From positions 1 through 64,000 of the forward strand of contig JAXDJJ010000078.1 in NCBI GenBank assembly GCA_034665745.1: a DNA stretch of 64,000 nucleotides, written 5' to 3'. Of the stretch, positions 23,609 to 32,345 are shown in pieces. The stretch's first letter is position 1. The number at the start of each line of letters is the position of its first letter. The notes under the pieces are model-generated. The model saw nothing but the letters and a program-made list of their open reading frames with translations. It was not told where the DNA came from and searched no databases. Position numbers and translations under genes: made by a program. The DNA is from JAXDJJ01 sp034665745. GTDB lineage: Bacteria > Actinomycetota > CADDZG01 > WHSQ01.

Positions 23609-25495
23609 TTAGCGAGGGTCCACGTCCACCGACATGCGGGCACCCTTCGGCAGGGATTCGAGGATAACCCTCAGGGTTTCTGCGACAGGTCCGGAATCGG
23701 GACACTTGACGAGCAACCGGAGGGCCGGTGCACCGTCCTGGGTCGCCACCTCGACCGGTCCAAGGATCCGGGTGCTCACGGGCTGCAGGGCACCTATGAC
23801 GTCGGTGGCAAATGCGTTCGCTCCGGAACCCGAAAACGTCACTTTCACTATCTCGACGAATGGCGGGTAACCCAGCTCGCGCCGCTGTTCGAGCTCTCTC
23901 TGTAGGAAGAAGTCGTAGTCGGCGCGGACGACGGCCTGCAACGCGTGGTGGTTGGGCTCGGCCGTTTGGATCACGAGGTGACCACCCGCCGAGGCAGGGC
24001 CTGCCCACTCGGCCATCTCCATCATGGCTTGATAAGCGCTCTCTGAAGAGCGGAAGTCGGGCCTCCGGATGAGCCAGTCTGCGTCGAGTACGCCCACGAG
24101 CGACACGTCGGGGCGAAGAGCGGGCTTCGTTCCCATCCACGTCGTCAGATAGATATCGACATCACCCGAAGGCAAGCCGGCAGGGTCACTCGGCTCGACC
24201 CTGTGCACGCCTGCACGCGGGAAAGCTTTCGCCACCTGTTCGACGAGTCGTTCGGTACCGGCTCCCACGTATTTGAAGTCAGCAGAACCGCACGTCGGGC
24301 ACACCTCGGGAGCTCCATCGGTATAGCCACAGCGCGCGCAGCGCACCCTGCGAGCCGAGCGGTCGAAGAAGAGTCCGGACTCGCACTTCGGACAGCGCAA
24401 CGAACGTCTGCACTCGCCACACCAGACCGCGCGAGCGAATGCCGGGCTCGGGGCCAGCAAGGCCACCTTCTGCCCCGCTCTCAGGGTCACGCTCATCCGC
24501 TCGTGTAGCTCGGTACCTATCGAACGATCTTCGGGCCGCGCCACGAGCTCGACGATCGGTCGAGCGGCGCGCCTGTCGGCACGGGTCCCCACCACGGATC
24601 CGTACGCGCCGTTCGCCGCGGCGCTGCCGGTTTCGAGGGACGGCGACGAGCTGAGGAACACCACAAGGGCGCCTTGGGCACCGGCGCGCGCTAGGGCTAC
24701 CCACCTTGCGTCGTAACGCGGGGATCGATCTTCCTTGTAGGTCTGGTGATGCTCCTCGTCGATCACGATCAGTCCAAGATCGGGAGCCGGGGTGAAGACC
24801 GCGCTTCGGCCACCTCCGCACAATCGATGACCTGCGGCCATCGCCACCCATGCGGATGAACGTTCGGTCTCGTCCTGAGCACTGTCCACCCGTGCCATCG
24901 AGGGGAGATGGCGCGCGATGCTGTCGAGCACGAGGGACCCGTAACGAACCTCGGGGACGAGGACGATGGCGGCCCCCGTCGGCAGCACACCGATCATCTC
25001 TGCGATCAACCGGCCTCGGTCTTCACCCGGCACGACCTGAAGGCACCAGCCCCCAGATCCCCCGGCCGCGAGGGCCGCCATCAGGTCACGGCCCCCCTCG
25101 TAGGTCTGCAACCTCGTGGGCTCCGGGGGCGACCACTCACCGACCGGATCGAGCTCGTGGGTGCGAACCCGGGGGGGCACGACACGGGCGAAAGCCCGGC
25201 CGCGTGGCACGACGTAGCGGGTAGCAACCTCGCCCATGACTTCATCCATCGGTGGAGCCACCAGGGGGGTATCGATCACGACTCCCTTGATGTCCTCGAG
25301 TTCGGTCTCGTCCGAGGCCGTCAGACCAAGGACGAAGCCGCGCACCACTCGGCCCCCGAACGGGATCCGCACGAGGGTTCCGTGCTGCACCCGATCAGCG
25401 AGCTTGTCGGGGACGCGGTAGTCGAACGTCTTGTCGACGCGCCACGCAGGTACCAGCGGCAGTACCGCCGCAACCGTGATCTTGGGTTTAGAGAT
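23609..25495 (-). CDS. priA: Primosomal protein N' (PriA), helicase-degenerate form; start uncertain
   Basis: PriA reloads the replisome at stalled forks. The N-terminal DNA-binding domain, a DEEHH box (VIDEEHHQTYKEDRSPRYDAR region) and the zinc cysteines (CGEC, CPKC, CARC, CPTC) are present. The Walker A motif is not: the expected GxTGSGKT reads VVPGEDRGR, and several helicase motifs are eroded, as is typical of actinobacterial PriA, so it probably lacks helicase activity. GTG 25390 is the first usual start, but the upstream frame encodes KITVAAVLPLVPAWRVDK and FDYRVPDKLADRV, part of the conserved domain. No ATG/GTG/TTG precedes it back to a stop near 25523. I extend tentatively to ATC 25495, 5 nt after the metK stop. 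Confidence 0.85.
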   Translation of the reverse strand: MSKPKITVAAVLPLVPAWRVDKTFDYRVPDKLADRVQHGTLVRIPFGGRVVRGFVLGLTASDETELEDIKGVVIDTPLVAPPMDEVMGEVATRYVVPRGRAFARVVPPRVRTHELDPVGEWSPPEPTRLQTYEGGRDLMAALAAGGSGGWCLQVVPGEDRGRLIAEMIGVLPTGAAIVLVPEVRYGSLVLDSIARHLPSMARVDSAQDETERSSAWVAMAAGHRLCGGGRSAVFTPAPDLGLIVIDEEHHQTYKEDRSPRYDARWVALARAGAQGALVVFLSSSPSLETGSAAANGAYGSVVGTRADRRAARPIVELVARPEDRSIGTELHERMSVTLRAGQKVALLAPSPAFARAVWCGECRRSLRCPKCESGLFFDRSARRVRCARCGYTDGAPEVCPTCGSADFKYVGAGTERLVEQVAKAFPRAGVHRVEPSDPAGLPSGDVDIYLTTWMGTKPALRPDVSLVGVLDADWLIRRPDFRSSESAYQAMMEMAEWAGPASAGGHLVIQTAEPNHHALQAVVRADYDFFLQRELEQRRELGYPPFVEIVKVTFSGSGANAFATDVIGALQPVSTRILGPVEVATQDGAPALRLLVKCPDSGPVAETLRVILESLPKGARMSVDVDPR

Positions 25496-25500
25496 CGTTG

Positions 25501-26706
25501 CTAGGAGACCGCACGCCGGAGGTCATCGGCACGGTCGGTTCTCTCCCAGGTGAAGTCCTTGTCGCTGCGGCCGAAGTGACCATACGCGGCCGTGTTCTGG
25601 TAGATCGGCCGACGCAGGTCGAGGTCCCGGATGATCGCGGCAGGTCTCAGGTCGAACGTGTCTTCGATCGCCTTCAGGATCGCGTCGGGAGCAACCGTTT
25701 CGGTCCCGAACGTGTCGATCCCGACAGATACCGGATGTGCGACGCCGATCGCGTATGCGACCTGGATCTCGAAGCGCTCGGCGAGACCGGCAGCGACGAC
25801 GTTCTTGGCCACGTAGCGCGCGGCATAGGCAGCCGAGCGGTCGACCTTCGTGGGGTCCTTCCCAGAGAATGCGCCGCCACCATGACGGGCCATACCGCCG
25901 TAGGTGTCGATGATGATCTTGCGGCCGGTTAGACCCGTGTCGGCACGCGGTCCCCCGATCTCGAACACGCCGGTGGGGTTGACGAGGATGCGCAACTCGG
26001 TGGCGTCGAGATCAGCTGGGATCAAGGGATCGATGACGTGCTGGATCAGATCAGGCTTCAGCAGAGTCTCGATGTCTACGTTCGGCTGGTGTTGGGCCGA
26101 CACGACGATCGTGTCTAGAGACTTCGGCACCCCATTCTCGTAGCCAACTGTGACCTGCACCTTGCCGTCCGGCCTGAGGTAGGGAAGGACGCCGGCCTTG
26201 CGGACCTCGGATAGGCGCTGGGCGAAGCGGTGGCTCAGCCAGATGGGCACGGGCATCAGATCGTCGTTCTCTTTGCACGCGTACCCGAACATCATCCCTT
26301 GGTCTCCGGCACCCTGACTGTCGAGATCGGAGTGAGATGTTTCGCCGGCGCGCTCCTCGAAGGACTGCGACACGCCCTGGTCGATGTCGGGTGACTGCTC
26401 TTGGATGGACACCGATACTCCACAAGTCTGACCGTCGAAGCCGATCTTCGAGCTCGTGTACCCGATGTCGGTGATCGTCCGGCGCACCACGGCCGGCACG
26501 TCGACATATGTAGAGGTCGAGATCTCCCCAGCAACGACGACAAGACCGGTCGTGATCAACGTCTCGCACGCGACACGGCCGACGGGGTCGTCGGCCAGGA
26601 TCTCGTCGAGGATCGCGTCGGATATCTGGTCGGCCATCTTGTCGGGATGGCCCTCTGTAACGGATTCGGACGTGAACAGCCGCAGGTTCGTACTCGTGGA
26701 TGTCAT
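25501..26706 (-). CDS. metK: S-adenosylmethionine synthase
   Basis: The 401-aa enzyme makes SAM from methionine and ATP. It has the ATP motif EGHPDKMADQISDAILD, the GAGDQGMMFGYA loop and the GGGAFSGKDPTKVDRS P-loop-like motif. Length is normal. It starts 10 nt after coaBC. No SAM riboswitch is seen upstream. Confidence 0.98.
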   Translation of the reverse strand: MTSTSTNLRLFTSESVTEGHPDKMADQISDAILDEILADDPVGRVACETLITTGLVVVAGEISTSTYVDVPAVVRRTITDIGYTSSKIGFDGQTCGVSVSIQEQSPDIDQGVSQSFEERAGETSHSDLDSQGAGDQGMMFGYACKENDDLMPVPIWLSHRFAQRLSEVRKAGVLPYLRPDGKVQVTVGYENGVPKSLDTIVVSAQHQPNVDIETLLKPDLIQHVIDPLIPADLDATELRILVNPTGVFEIGGPRADTGLTGRKIIIDTYGGMARHGGGAFSGKDPTKVDRSAAYAARYVAKNVVAAGLAERFEIQVAYAIGVAHPVSVGIDTFGTETVAPDAILKAIEDTFDLRPAAIIRDLDLRRPIYQNTAAYGHFGRSDKDFTWERTDRADDLRRAVS

Positions 26707-26716
26707 GGGCGAGACC

Positions 26717-27949
26717 CTACCGGACGGGTGTGTCGAGCAACGCGACGACCTTGTCCACCAACGCTCTCGCCAGGGCCCGCTTCGTCACGAGTCCAACGTC
26801 GGTGATCCCATCGGCCGCCGCGATGACAGCTCGGTTCGTATGGACCTCGAAACCCGAATCGGGGCTCCCCACATCGTTAGCCACGATCACGTCCGCCTTC
26901 TTGGAGGCTCTCTTCAGCTCGGCCAACTCGGCGAGCTTGGCCGGGTCGGGTTGGGTCTCGGCCGCGAATCCGATGACCACCCCGCCGGGCTTCAGCATCG
27001 ACCGTGAGGCCCCCAGTTCGGCAAGGATGTCCGGAGAGGATTCGAGCACGATGTCGGGCGGTCCGTCTGCCTTCTTCAGCTTGTGGTCCGCGTGGGTTAT
27101 CGGCCTGAAGTCCGAGACTGCCGCAGCCTTGATGACGACATCCATGTTGCCTGCGCGGTCCATGACTGCATCACGCATCTCTTGCGCGGTCTTGACCTTG
27201 ATGATCTCTTGCACGCCAGGCGTCCGCAAGGTCGTCGGGCCCGTCACGAGAGTCACCTTGGCGCCCCGGCGGGCGGCTTCCTCCGCTATCAGGTAGCCCA
27301 TGAGTCCAGACGAGCGATTCGAGATGTAGCGGACGGGGTCGATCGGCTCTTGGGTACCGCCGGCGGTAACGAGGACCTCACGGCCCTCGAGTTCGCGTGC
27401 GTGGCTGAGCACCTCCTGTACCCGGGTCACGATCTCTTCCGGTTCGACCATCCTGCCCATCCCGGAGTCGCCCGAGGACAACGGGCCTTCGACGGGACCG
27501 ACCATGACGATGCCGCGTTCGAGCAGCGTCGCAACATTGTGCTGGGTTGCCTGATTCAGCCACATCTCCGTGTGCATCGCGGGTACCACGACCACGGGGC
27601 AATGCGCGGTTAGGAACGTGGCCGAGAACAGATCGTCGGCGAGGCCGTGGGTCATCTTGGCCAACGAGTTCGCGGTCGCAGGAGCGACGAGGAGTAGGTC
27701 TGCGCCTCTAGCGAGCTCGACATGTGGGACGTCGGGTCCCTGGGCAAAGAGGTCCGTGCCAACGGGGTTCCCGGTTAGGGACGTGAATGTCTGTGCTTCT
27801 ACGAAGCGTTGCGCCGAACGTGTCATCACGACGCGGACGTCTGCCCCGAGCTCGGTGAGAGCCCTCGCCACCTCGATCACCTTGTACGCGGCGATCCCAC
27901 CGGTGACGCAGAGGACGATCTTTTTGCCAGCCGCCGGACTGGTGCTCAT
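26717..27949 (-). CDS. coaBC: Phosphopantothenoylcysteine decarboxylase / phosphopantothenate-cysteine ligase
   Basis: The 410-aa bifunctional coenzyme A enzyme has an N-terminal FMN decarboxylase CoaC (1-185), with TGGIAAYKVIEVARAL, the catalytic His in VPHVELARGADL, and PAMHTEMW. The C-terminal CoaB ligase (about 190-400) has VTAGGTQEPIDPVRYISNRS and the KADVIVANDV segment. It is in the conserved order rpoZ-coaBC-metK-priA. Confidence 0.96.
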   Translation of the reverse strand: MSTSPAAGKKIVLCVTGGIAAYKVIEVARALTELGADVRVVMTRSAQRFVEAQTFTSLTGNPVGTDLFAQGPDVPHVELARGADLLLVAPATANSLAKMTHGLADDLFSATFLTAHCPVVVVPAMHTEMWLNQATQHNVATLLERGIVMVGPVEGPLSSGDSGMGRMVEPEEIVTRVQEVLSHARELEGREVLVTAGGTQEPIDPVRYISNRSSGLMGYLIAEEAARRGAKVTLVTGPTTLRTPGVQEIIKVKTAQEMRDAVMDRAGNMDVVIKAAAVSDFRPITHADHKLKKADGPPDIVLESSPDILAELGASRSMLKPGGVVIGFAAETQPDPAKLAELAELKRASKKADVIVANDVGSPDSGFEVHTNRAVIAAADGITDVGLVTKRALARALVDKVVALLDTPVR

Positions 27950-27961
27950 GGAAGGGGGTTG

Positions 27962-28210
27962 TTACTTGATGCCGTCGGCGGTGCGCTCGTAGCCCACTAG
28001 CTCCTTGCTGATCTCCTCGAGGGCGATCGACAGGGCCTTCGGGGCGCGGTCGGGGCTCATGGGGACCTGTGGCGGGGTGTGCTCGGCAACGCCCTCACCC
28101 AACTGGCTGAAGTAGGCATTGATCTGCCGGCTGCGCTTGGCGGCAAGCGTCACCAAGGTGTACTTGGAGTCGACGCTCTCTAGCAAAGTCTCGATCTTGG
28201 GCTCGATCAT
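27962..28210 (-). CDS. rpoZ: RNA polymerase omega subunit
   Basis: The 82-aa protein has the omega core YTLVTLAAKRSRQINAYF followed by PKALSIALEEISKELV. It helps fold the beta' subunit. A GGAGG site lies before the ATG (TTTAAAGGAGG region), and gmk lies 81 bp upstream. Confidence 0.95.
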   Translation of the reverse strand: MIEPKIETLLESVDSKYTLVTLAAKRSRQINAYFSQLGEGVAEHTPPQVPMSPDRAPKALSIALEEISKELVGYERTADGIK

Positions 28211-28265
28211 TTAAAGGAGGTCCTCTCTAGGTCTGGTCTCTGGGAGTAAGAACGCCGTCAGCGAC

Positions 28266-28312
28266 GGGTTTCTTCCATCTTAAGAAACCCCTCAGCGACG
28301 GGCTTCTCCCAT
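28266..28312 (-). repeat. Imperfect duplication of the gmk 3' end, with hairpin
   Basis: On the minus strand the end of gmk, ATGGGAGAAGCCCGTCGCTG, is repeated 34 nt later as ATGGAAGAAACCCGTCGCTG, with two mismatches; both continue to a TGA. A 9-bp hairpin, GGGTTTCTT/AAGAAACCC (28266-28290), bridges the copies. There is no U-tract, so it is not a clear terminator. The second copy would encode MEETRR. Confidence 0.6.
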
Positions 28313-28885
28313 TATACGGATGAGTTCCTCAGCCGCCCTGTCCGGGTCCTCGTTGACCACGATGTGGTCGTAACTGGTCTTGTTCTTGACCTCATCGTAG
28401 GCGGCACGCAGGCGCTTGGACATCGTCTCTTTGTCCTCCGTCCCCCGCCCCCGCAATCGAAGGAAGAGGTCGTCCAGCGACGGAGGTTCGATGAATACGA
28501 GCAACGCGTCGGGCCGCGCTCGCTTGACGGCCATCGCCCCCTGGATATCCAGCTCGCATATGACGTCTTTGCCTTGCGCCAAGGCGCGCTCTATCTGCTG
28601 GCGCGGGGTGCCGTAAAGGTTCCCGTACACCTCGGCCGACTCGAGGAACTCTCCTCGATCACGCATGGCGACGAACTCGGACACCGGGATGAACGTGTAA
28701 TCGACGCCATGCCGTTCGGCTGGGCGTGCAGGCCGGGTCGTTGCCGAGACCGACAGGTGCACGTCGGGGCGCTGGGCGAGGACGCGTTTCACAACGGTCC
28801 CTTTGCCCGCGCCTGAGGGACCCGAGATCACGAAAAGGGACCCTTGAGAGCCTGTCTGCTCCGGCCGGCCGCTAGCGATGGGCAA
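28292..28885 (-). CDS. gmk: Guanylate kinase
   Basis: The enzyme phosphorylates GMP to GDP. The P-loop GPSGAGKGTVVK, the GMP-site SATTRPARPAERHGVDY and the ELDIQGA segment are typical. The start is not obvious: I chose TTG 28885, which gives a 197-aa product and overlaps the mihF end by 14 nt. ATC 28879 (overlapping the mihF stop) is an alternative, as no ATG/GTG is suitably placed. Longer starts would be read through mihF. Confidence 0.93.
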   Translation of the reverse strand: MPIASGRPEQTGSQGSLFVISGPSGAGKGTVVKRVLAQRPDVHLSVSATTRPARPAERHGVDYTFIPVSEFVAMRDRGEFLESAEVYGNLYGTPRQQIERALAQGKDVICELDIQGAMAVKRARPDALLVFIEPPSLDDLFLRLRGRGTEDKETMSKRLRAAYDEVKNKTSYDHIVVNEDPDRAAEELIRIMGEARR

Positions 28886-29189
28886 ACTCGGAGAGGAGGT
28901 TCTCTTTCTGCTTGGCGCCGAGTCCACGCATGCGGCGCGATTCGGAGATGTCCAAACGCTCCATGATCTTGCGTGCCCGCACGCGGCCGACACCGGGGAG
29001 AGATTCGAGCACCGCGGAGACCTTCATCTTTCCGACGACCTCGTCGCCCGTTCGAGCGATCAAGGCGCTCAACGTCGTGCTGCCATTCTTGAGCTGCTCT
29101 TTGAGCTCGGCCCGCTTCCTCCGCGCTATCGCTGCCTTCTGGAGTGCCTGGCGGCGTTGTTCCTCGGTAAGAGGAGGGGGCAGCGGCAT
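28872..29189 (-). CDS. mihF: Actinobacterial integration host factor (mIHF)
   Basis: The 105-aa DNA-binding protein has a helical N-terminus and a helix-two-turn-helix in VLESLPGVGRVRARKIME followed by SESRRMRGLGAKQKENLL. mIHF shapes the nucleoid and is specific to Actinomycetota, so it supports the phylum assignment. It lies between pyrE and gmk, the usual actinobacterial order. Confidence 0.95.
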   Translation of the reverse strand: MPLPPPLTEEQRRQALQKAAIARRKRAELKEQLKNGSTTLSALIARTGDEVVGKMKVSAVLESLPGVGRVRARKIMERLDISESRRMRGLGAKQKENLLSEFAHR

Positions 29190-29205
29190 GGGCGGATTAT
29201 AGGCA

Positions 29206-29787
29206 TCAGGCCTTGAGCCTGCGCGAGCCGGGGTCCTCCAGGGGAACCCCTTCGGCGCACAAGGGACACTCTTCGGGCGTCCAGGAAGTCGTTTCCAGCT
29301 TCAGCAGGGATTGCACCGGAACGCCGAACGATGTGGGCTTGGAGGCGTCTCCGCGATCGATCAGCACTCCGACACCGACCGGCTCGGCTCCGGCCTTGCG
29401 CACGAGATCGACAACCTCGTACGCGGAGCCGCCGGTGGTGATGACGTCCTCAACGATCAAGGTGCGTTCACGCGGGGCCAACTCGAAACCACGGCGAAAC
29501 CTCATCTCATCACCTTCTCGCTCTGCGAACACGAACCGTGCGTCGGCCGCCAGTGCGGTTGCGAACCCGAGGACCACTGCACCAACCGCCGGGCTGGCCA
29601 CGACATCGAAGTGGCGACCGAACGCTTCGGCGATCGATTCACCGAAACGCTGGGCGAGACGTGGATGTTCGAGCACCCTGAATTTCTGGAAGAACAGGTC
29701 CGAGTGTCGTCCCGACGTGAGCTTGAAATGTCCCCGGAGGATCGCGCCACGATCCTCGAGGATGCCTTGGATCTCAGATGGATTCAC
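29206..29787 (-). CDS. pyrE: Orotate phosphoribosyltransferase
   Basis: The 193-aa enzyme converts orotate to OMP with PRPP. It has the PRPP motif LIVEDVITTGGSAYEVVD and the HFKLTSGRHSDLFFQKF segment. A C-terminal CPLC pair is seen in related sequences. It starts with GTG and overlaps the pyrF end by 14 nt; it is the last gene of the pyr operon. Confidence 0.96.
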   Translation of the reverse strand: MNPSEIQGILEDRGAILRGHFKLTSGRHSDLFFQKFRVLEHPRLAQRFGESIAEAFGRHFDVVASPAVGAVVLGFATALAADARFVFAEREGDEMRFRRGFELAPRERTLIVEDVITTGGSAYEVVDLVRKAGAEPVGVGVLIDRGDASKPTSFGVPVQSLLKLETTSWTPEECPLCAEGVPLEDPGSRRLKA

Positions 29788-30490
29788 GGAGTTCCTCCTG
29801 TAGCTGCCGAGCGGCCGAGGCGGGATCTGACGATGCTGTGATCGGACGACCTACGACGATCATGTCCGCGCCCGCGTCCATCGCCTCTCGAGCGGACAAG
29901 GTTCGGCGTTGGTCATCCCGTGCAGCCCCGTGCGACCTGATCCCTGGAACGACCAACAACGGTCCCCCATCTGCACGGGCACCGAACTCTTCCCGCAGTG
30001 AGTCGATCTCGAGCGGGGAGCACACCAAACCCGGAGCTCCCGCGCCCAACGCCTCTTCTGCGAGTCGCAGCACGACGCTCTGGGCATTGCCCGAGAAACC
30101 GACGCGCTGGAGGACCGCTGAATCGAGGCTGGTGAGAACCGTGACCGCGAGGATGGTCACCGACCCCGACGCGTCGACCGCCGCTCTGATCATGTCGGAC
30201 CCTCCGGATGCGTGGATCGTCGCGTAGCTCGCCCCACCCGCTGCGATCGCTTCTACCGCCCCCGATACTTGGGCGGGGATGTCATGCAACTTCAGATCGA
30301 CGAATACCGGCCGGCGTGCTCCTAGCTCGGAGACCAGGCTGGGACCAGCACCGGCGAATGCGGTCAACCCGATCTTGTAGACACCGACATGTTCTTCAAC
30401 CTTCATCGCCATGTCCCTGATGGCATCCGCGTCCTTCAGATCGAGTGCGACGCAGATCGGATTGTCGAGACTTACTGGACCGCGCGTCAC
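29774..30490 (-). CDS. pyrF: Orotidine 5'-phosphate decarboxylase
   Basis: The 238-aa TIM-barrel enzyme makes UMP from OMP. It contains the catalytic VFVDLKLHDIPAQVSGAVE motif (Asp-x-Lys-xx-Asp) and the VVPGIRSHGA phosphate loop. It begins with GTG, 2 nt after pyrD. Confidence 0.97.
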   Translation of the reverse strand: MTRGPVSLDNPICVALDLKDADAIRDMAMKVEEHVGVYKIGLTAFAGAGPSLVSELGARRPVFVDLKLHDIPAQVSGAVEAIAAGGASYATIHASGGSDMIRAAVDASGSVTILAVTVLTSLDSAVLQRVGFSGNAQSVVLRLAEEALGAGAPGLVCSPLEIDSLREEFGARADGGPLLVVPGIRSHGAARDDQRRTLSAREAMDAGADMIVVGRPITASSDPASAARQLQEELRESI

Positions 30491-30492
30491 CT

Positions 30493-31416
30493 CTAGAGCT
30501 TCACCGCGCCGACGAGCTCCGATAGATCGCTCACCCCATGGCGTTCCATGTAGTCCTTTATGCCTGCGACCACCTCGATGGAGGACTTGGGGTTCACGAA
30601 GTTCGCGGTCCCAACCGCAACCGCCGTTGCGCCCGCGAGGATCAGCTCGAGGGCGTCGGAAGCCGTGGCCACTCCCCCCTGACCGATCAGGGGAACGTGC
30701 GGGAATGCCCTGTGGACCTCATGGACAGCGCGGACCGCTACCGGCCGGATCGCAGGGCCCGAGAGTCCACCGGTCGTGCCCGCCAGCTTGGGCCGCCGCG
30801 ACTCGACATCGATCGCCATGCCGAAGACCGTGTTCACGAGGGACAGACCGTCGGCCCCCGCGTTGAGCGCGGCTTCGGCGATCGCGGACAGCGAGGTCAC
30901 GTTCGGAGAGAGCTTAGGGAACACGGGGACCCGCTTCAGCGCTGCCTTCACCTGACCGACGACCGCAGCTGTGGCCTCCGGTGAATGCGAGAACATGTTG
31001 TTGCGGTCCTCGAGGTTCGGACAGGAGATGTTCAGCTCAACGGCAGCGATCCCTCGCGCGCCCGTGCGGAGCTTGTCGGCTACCCGAACGAATTCATCGA
31101 CCGTGTTCCCGGCGATCGAAGCGAACACGGTTGCCTTGTGTTTGATCAGCCACGGGAGATCCTCGGCGATGAAGTGATCCACGCCCTTGTTCTGGATCCC
31201 GATCGCGTTGAGCATCCCGGACGGGGTCTCGGCCATCCGCGGCGTTGGCTTCCCCTTCCAAGGAACGACCGTCATCGATTTGACGATGATGCCGCCGAGG
31301 TGTGAGACATCCACCAGGGAGGACGCTTCGCGTCCCGAGCCGAACGTGCCCGAAGCAACGAGGACCGGATTCTTGAGCTCGACCGTGCCGAGCGAGATGG
31401 GGATCTTGGTCACCAT
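30493..31416 (-). CDS. pyrD: Dihydroorotate dehydrogenase B, catalytic subunit
   Basis: The 307-aa FMN enzyme oxidises dihydroorotate. It has VASGTFGSG, ELNISCPNLEDRN with the class 1 catalytic Cys, and the IGQGGVATASDALELILAGA phosphate site. With PyrK it forms the NAD-linked class 1B complex. I chose ATG 31416 (TGATG overlap with pyrK); the open frame extends upstream only as a shadow of pyrK. Confidence 0.96.
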   Translation of the reverse strand: MVTKIPISLGTVELKNPVLVASGTFGSGREASSLVDVSHLGGIIVKSMTVVPWKGKPTPRMAETPSGMLNAIGIQNKGVDHFIAEDLPWLIKHKATVFASIAGNTVDEFVRVADKLRTGARGIAAVELNISCPNLEDRNNMFSHSPEATAAVVGQVKAALKRVPVFPKLSPNVTSLSAIAEAALNAGADGLSLVNTVFGMAIDVESRRPKLAGTTGGLSGPAIRPVAVRAVHEVHRAFPHVPLIGQGGVATASDALELILAGATAVAVGTANFVNPKSSIEVVAGIKDYMERHGVSDLSELVGAVKL

Positions 31417-32345
31417 CAGTTGCCCGGAGGTGCGAACTCGTCGTCCGGATCGAGCAACGCGCTGCGTGTCGCCGGAGCGCCAGCGGGTGTGAGCTCGGCC
31501 GTTTCCTGTTCGTCTACCTCCGACGAGCCGTTCCAGATAACCGAGGTGCCGTTGAAGACCGGCCCCTCGGTACAGGAGCGCGCATAGATGATCTCGTCGC
31601 CACCTTCGGCATCCTTCTTTTTCTTCCCGCGCAATGGCATCACACACGTCATGCAGACCCCGTATCCGCATCCCATGAGTTCCTCGACCGCGACCTGCAC
31701 GGGAACCCTTTGCGCGGCTGCGACCTTCGATACGGCAGCGAGCATGGGATGCGGACCACATGTGTAGATAACTTCGGTGTTGCACCGTTCGATCGTTTCG
31801 GCAAGAACGTCCGTGACGCGCCCCTTCTCGCCGGAGCTGCCGTCCTCGGTAGTGGTGACCGAGACCGACGCGAGACGACGAACCTCGATCGGGTTCAGTA
31901 ACAGCCCCACATCTCGTGCCCCGAGGATCACGTCGACGCGGTGGCCGGCGTTCCGGAGTTCGTCGGCGAGGAAGAACAGGGGTGTAGCGCCGATCCCCCC
32001 TCCGACCAGCAAGCAGTGGGCCCGACGTTTCGGCATCTGGAACCCCCGCCCGAGGGGACCGAGAAGATCAACGATGGCGTGGCCACGGAGCTGCGATAGG
32101 TACTCGCTCCCGGGGCCACGGATGTCGAAGACGATCTCGATCGTCGATGCCCAGCCCCCGCGCTTGTGTACCCGGTAGACCGAGAACGGTCTGCGGATGA
32201 TGCTCGAACGGTTCGTCCCGCACCTGACGTTCACGAACTGTCCGGGCCGGATGGATGCACCGATCTCGGGGGCAACGACCGTTAACGAGTGGTAGTGCTC
32301 GCCATACTTCTTGTGCGACAGAACCTCACCGGTTGCAAGGATCAC
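31416..32345 (-). CDS. pyrK: Dihydroorotate dehydrogenase B, electron transfer subunit
   Basis: The 309-aa flavoprotein passes electrons from PyrD to NAD. The FAD domain has RRPFSVYRV; the NAD domain has LLVGGGIGATPLFFLA; the 2Fe-2S cluster is bound by CGYGVCMTC and a later Cys in YARSCTEGPVF. A C-terminal extension of about 45 residues, acidic and Pro/Ala-rich, is unusual. It starts with GTG in a GTGA overlap with carB. Confidence 0.95.
   Translation of the reverse strand: MILATGEVLSHKKYGEHYHSLTVVAPEIGASIRPGQFVNVRCGTNRSSIIRRPFSVYRVHKRGGWASTIEIVFDIRGPGSEYLSQLRGHAIVDLLGPLGRGFQMPKRRAHCLLVGGGIGATPLFFLADELRNAGHRVDVILGARDVGLLLNPIEVRRLASVSVTTTEDGSSGEKGRVTDVLAETIERCNTEVIYTCGPHPMLAAVSKVAAAQRVPVQVAVEELMGCGYGVCMTCVMPLRGKKKKDAEGGDEIIYARSCTEGPVFNGTSVIWNGSSEVDEQETAELTPAGAPATRSALLDPDDEFAPPGN

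Noticed and set aside
27098..27105. Another GCCGATAA (minus strand) inside coaBC
   Set aside because: No TAAA at the right spacing, and it lies within a coding region.
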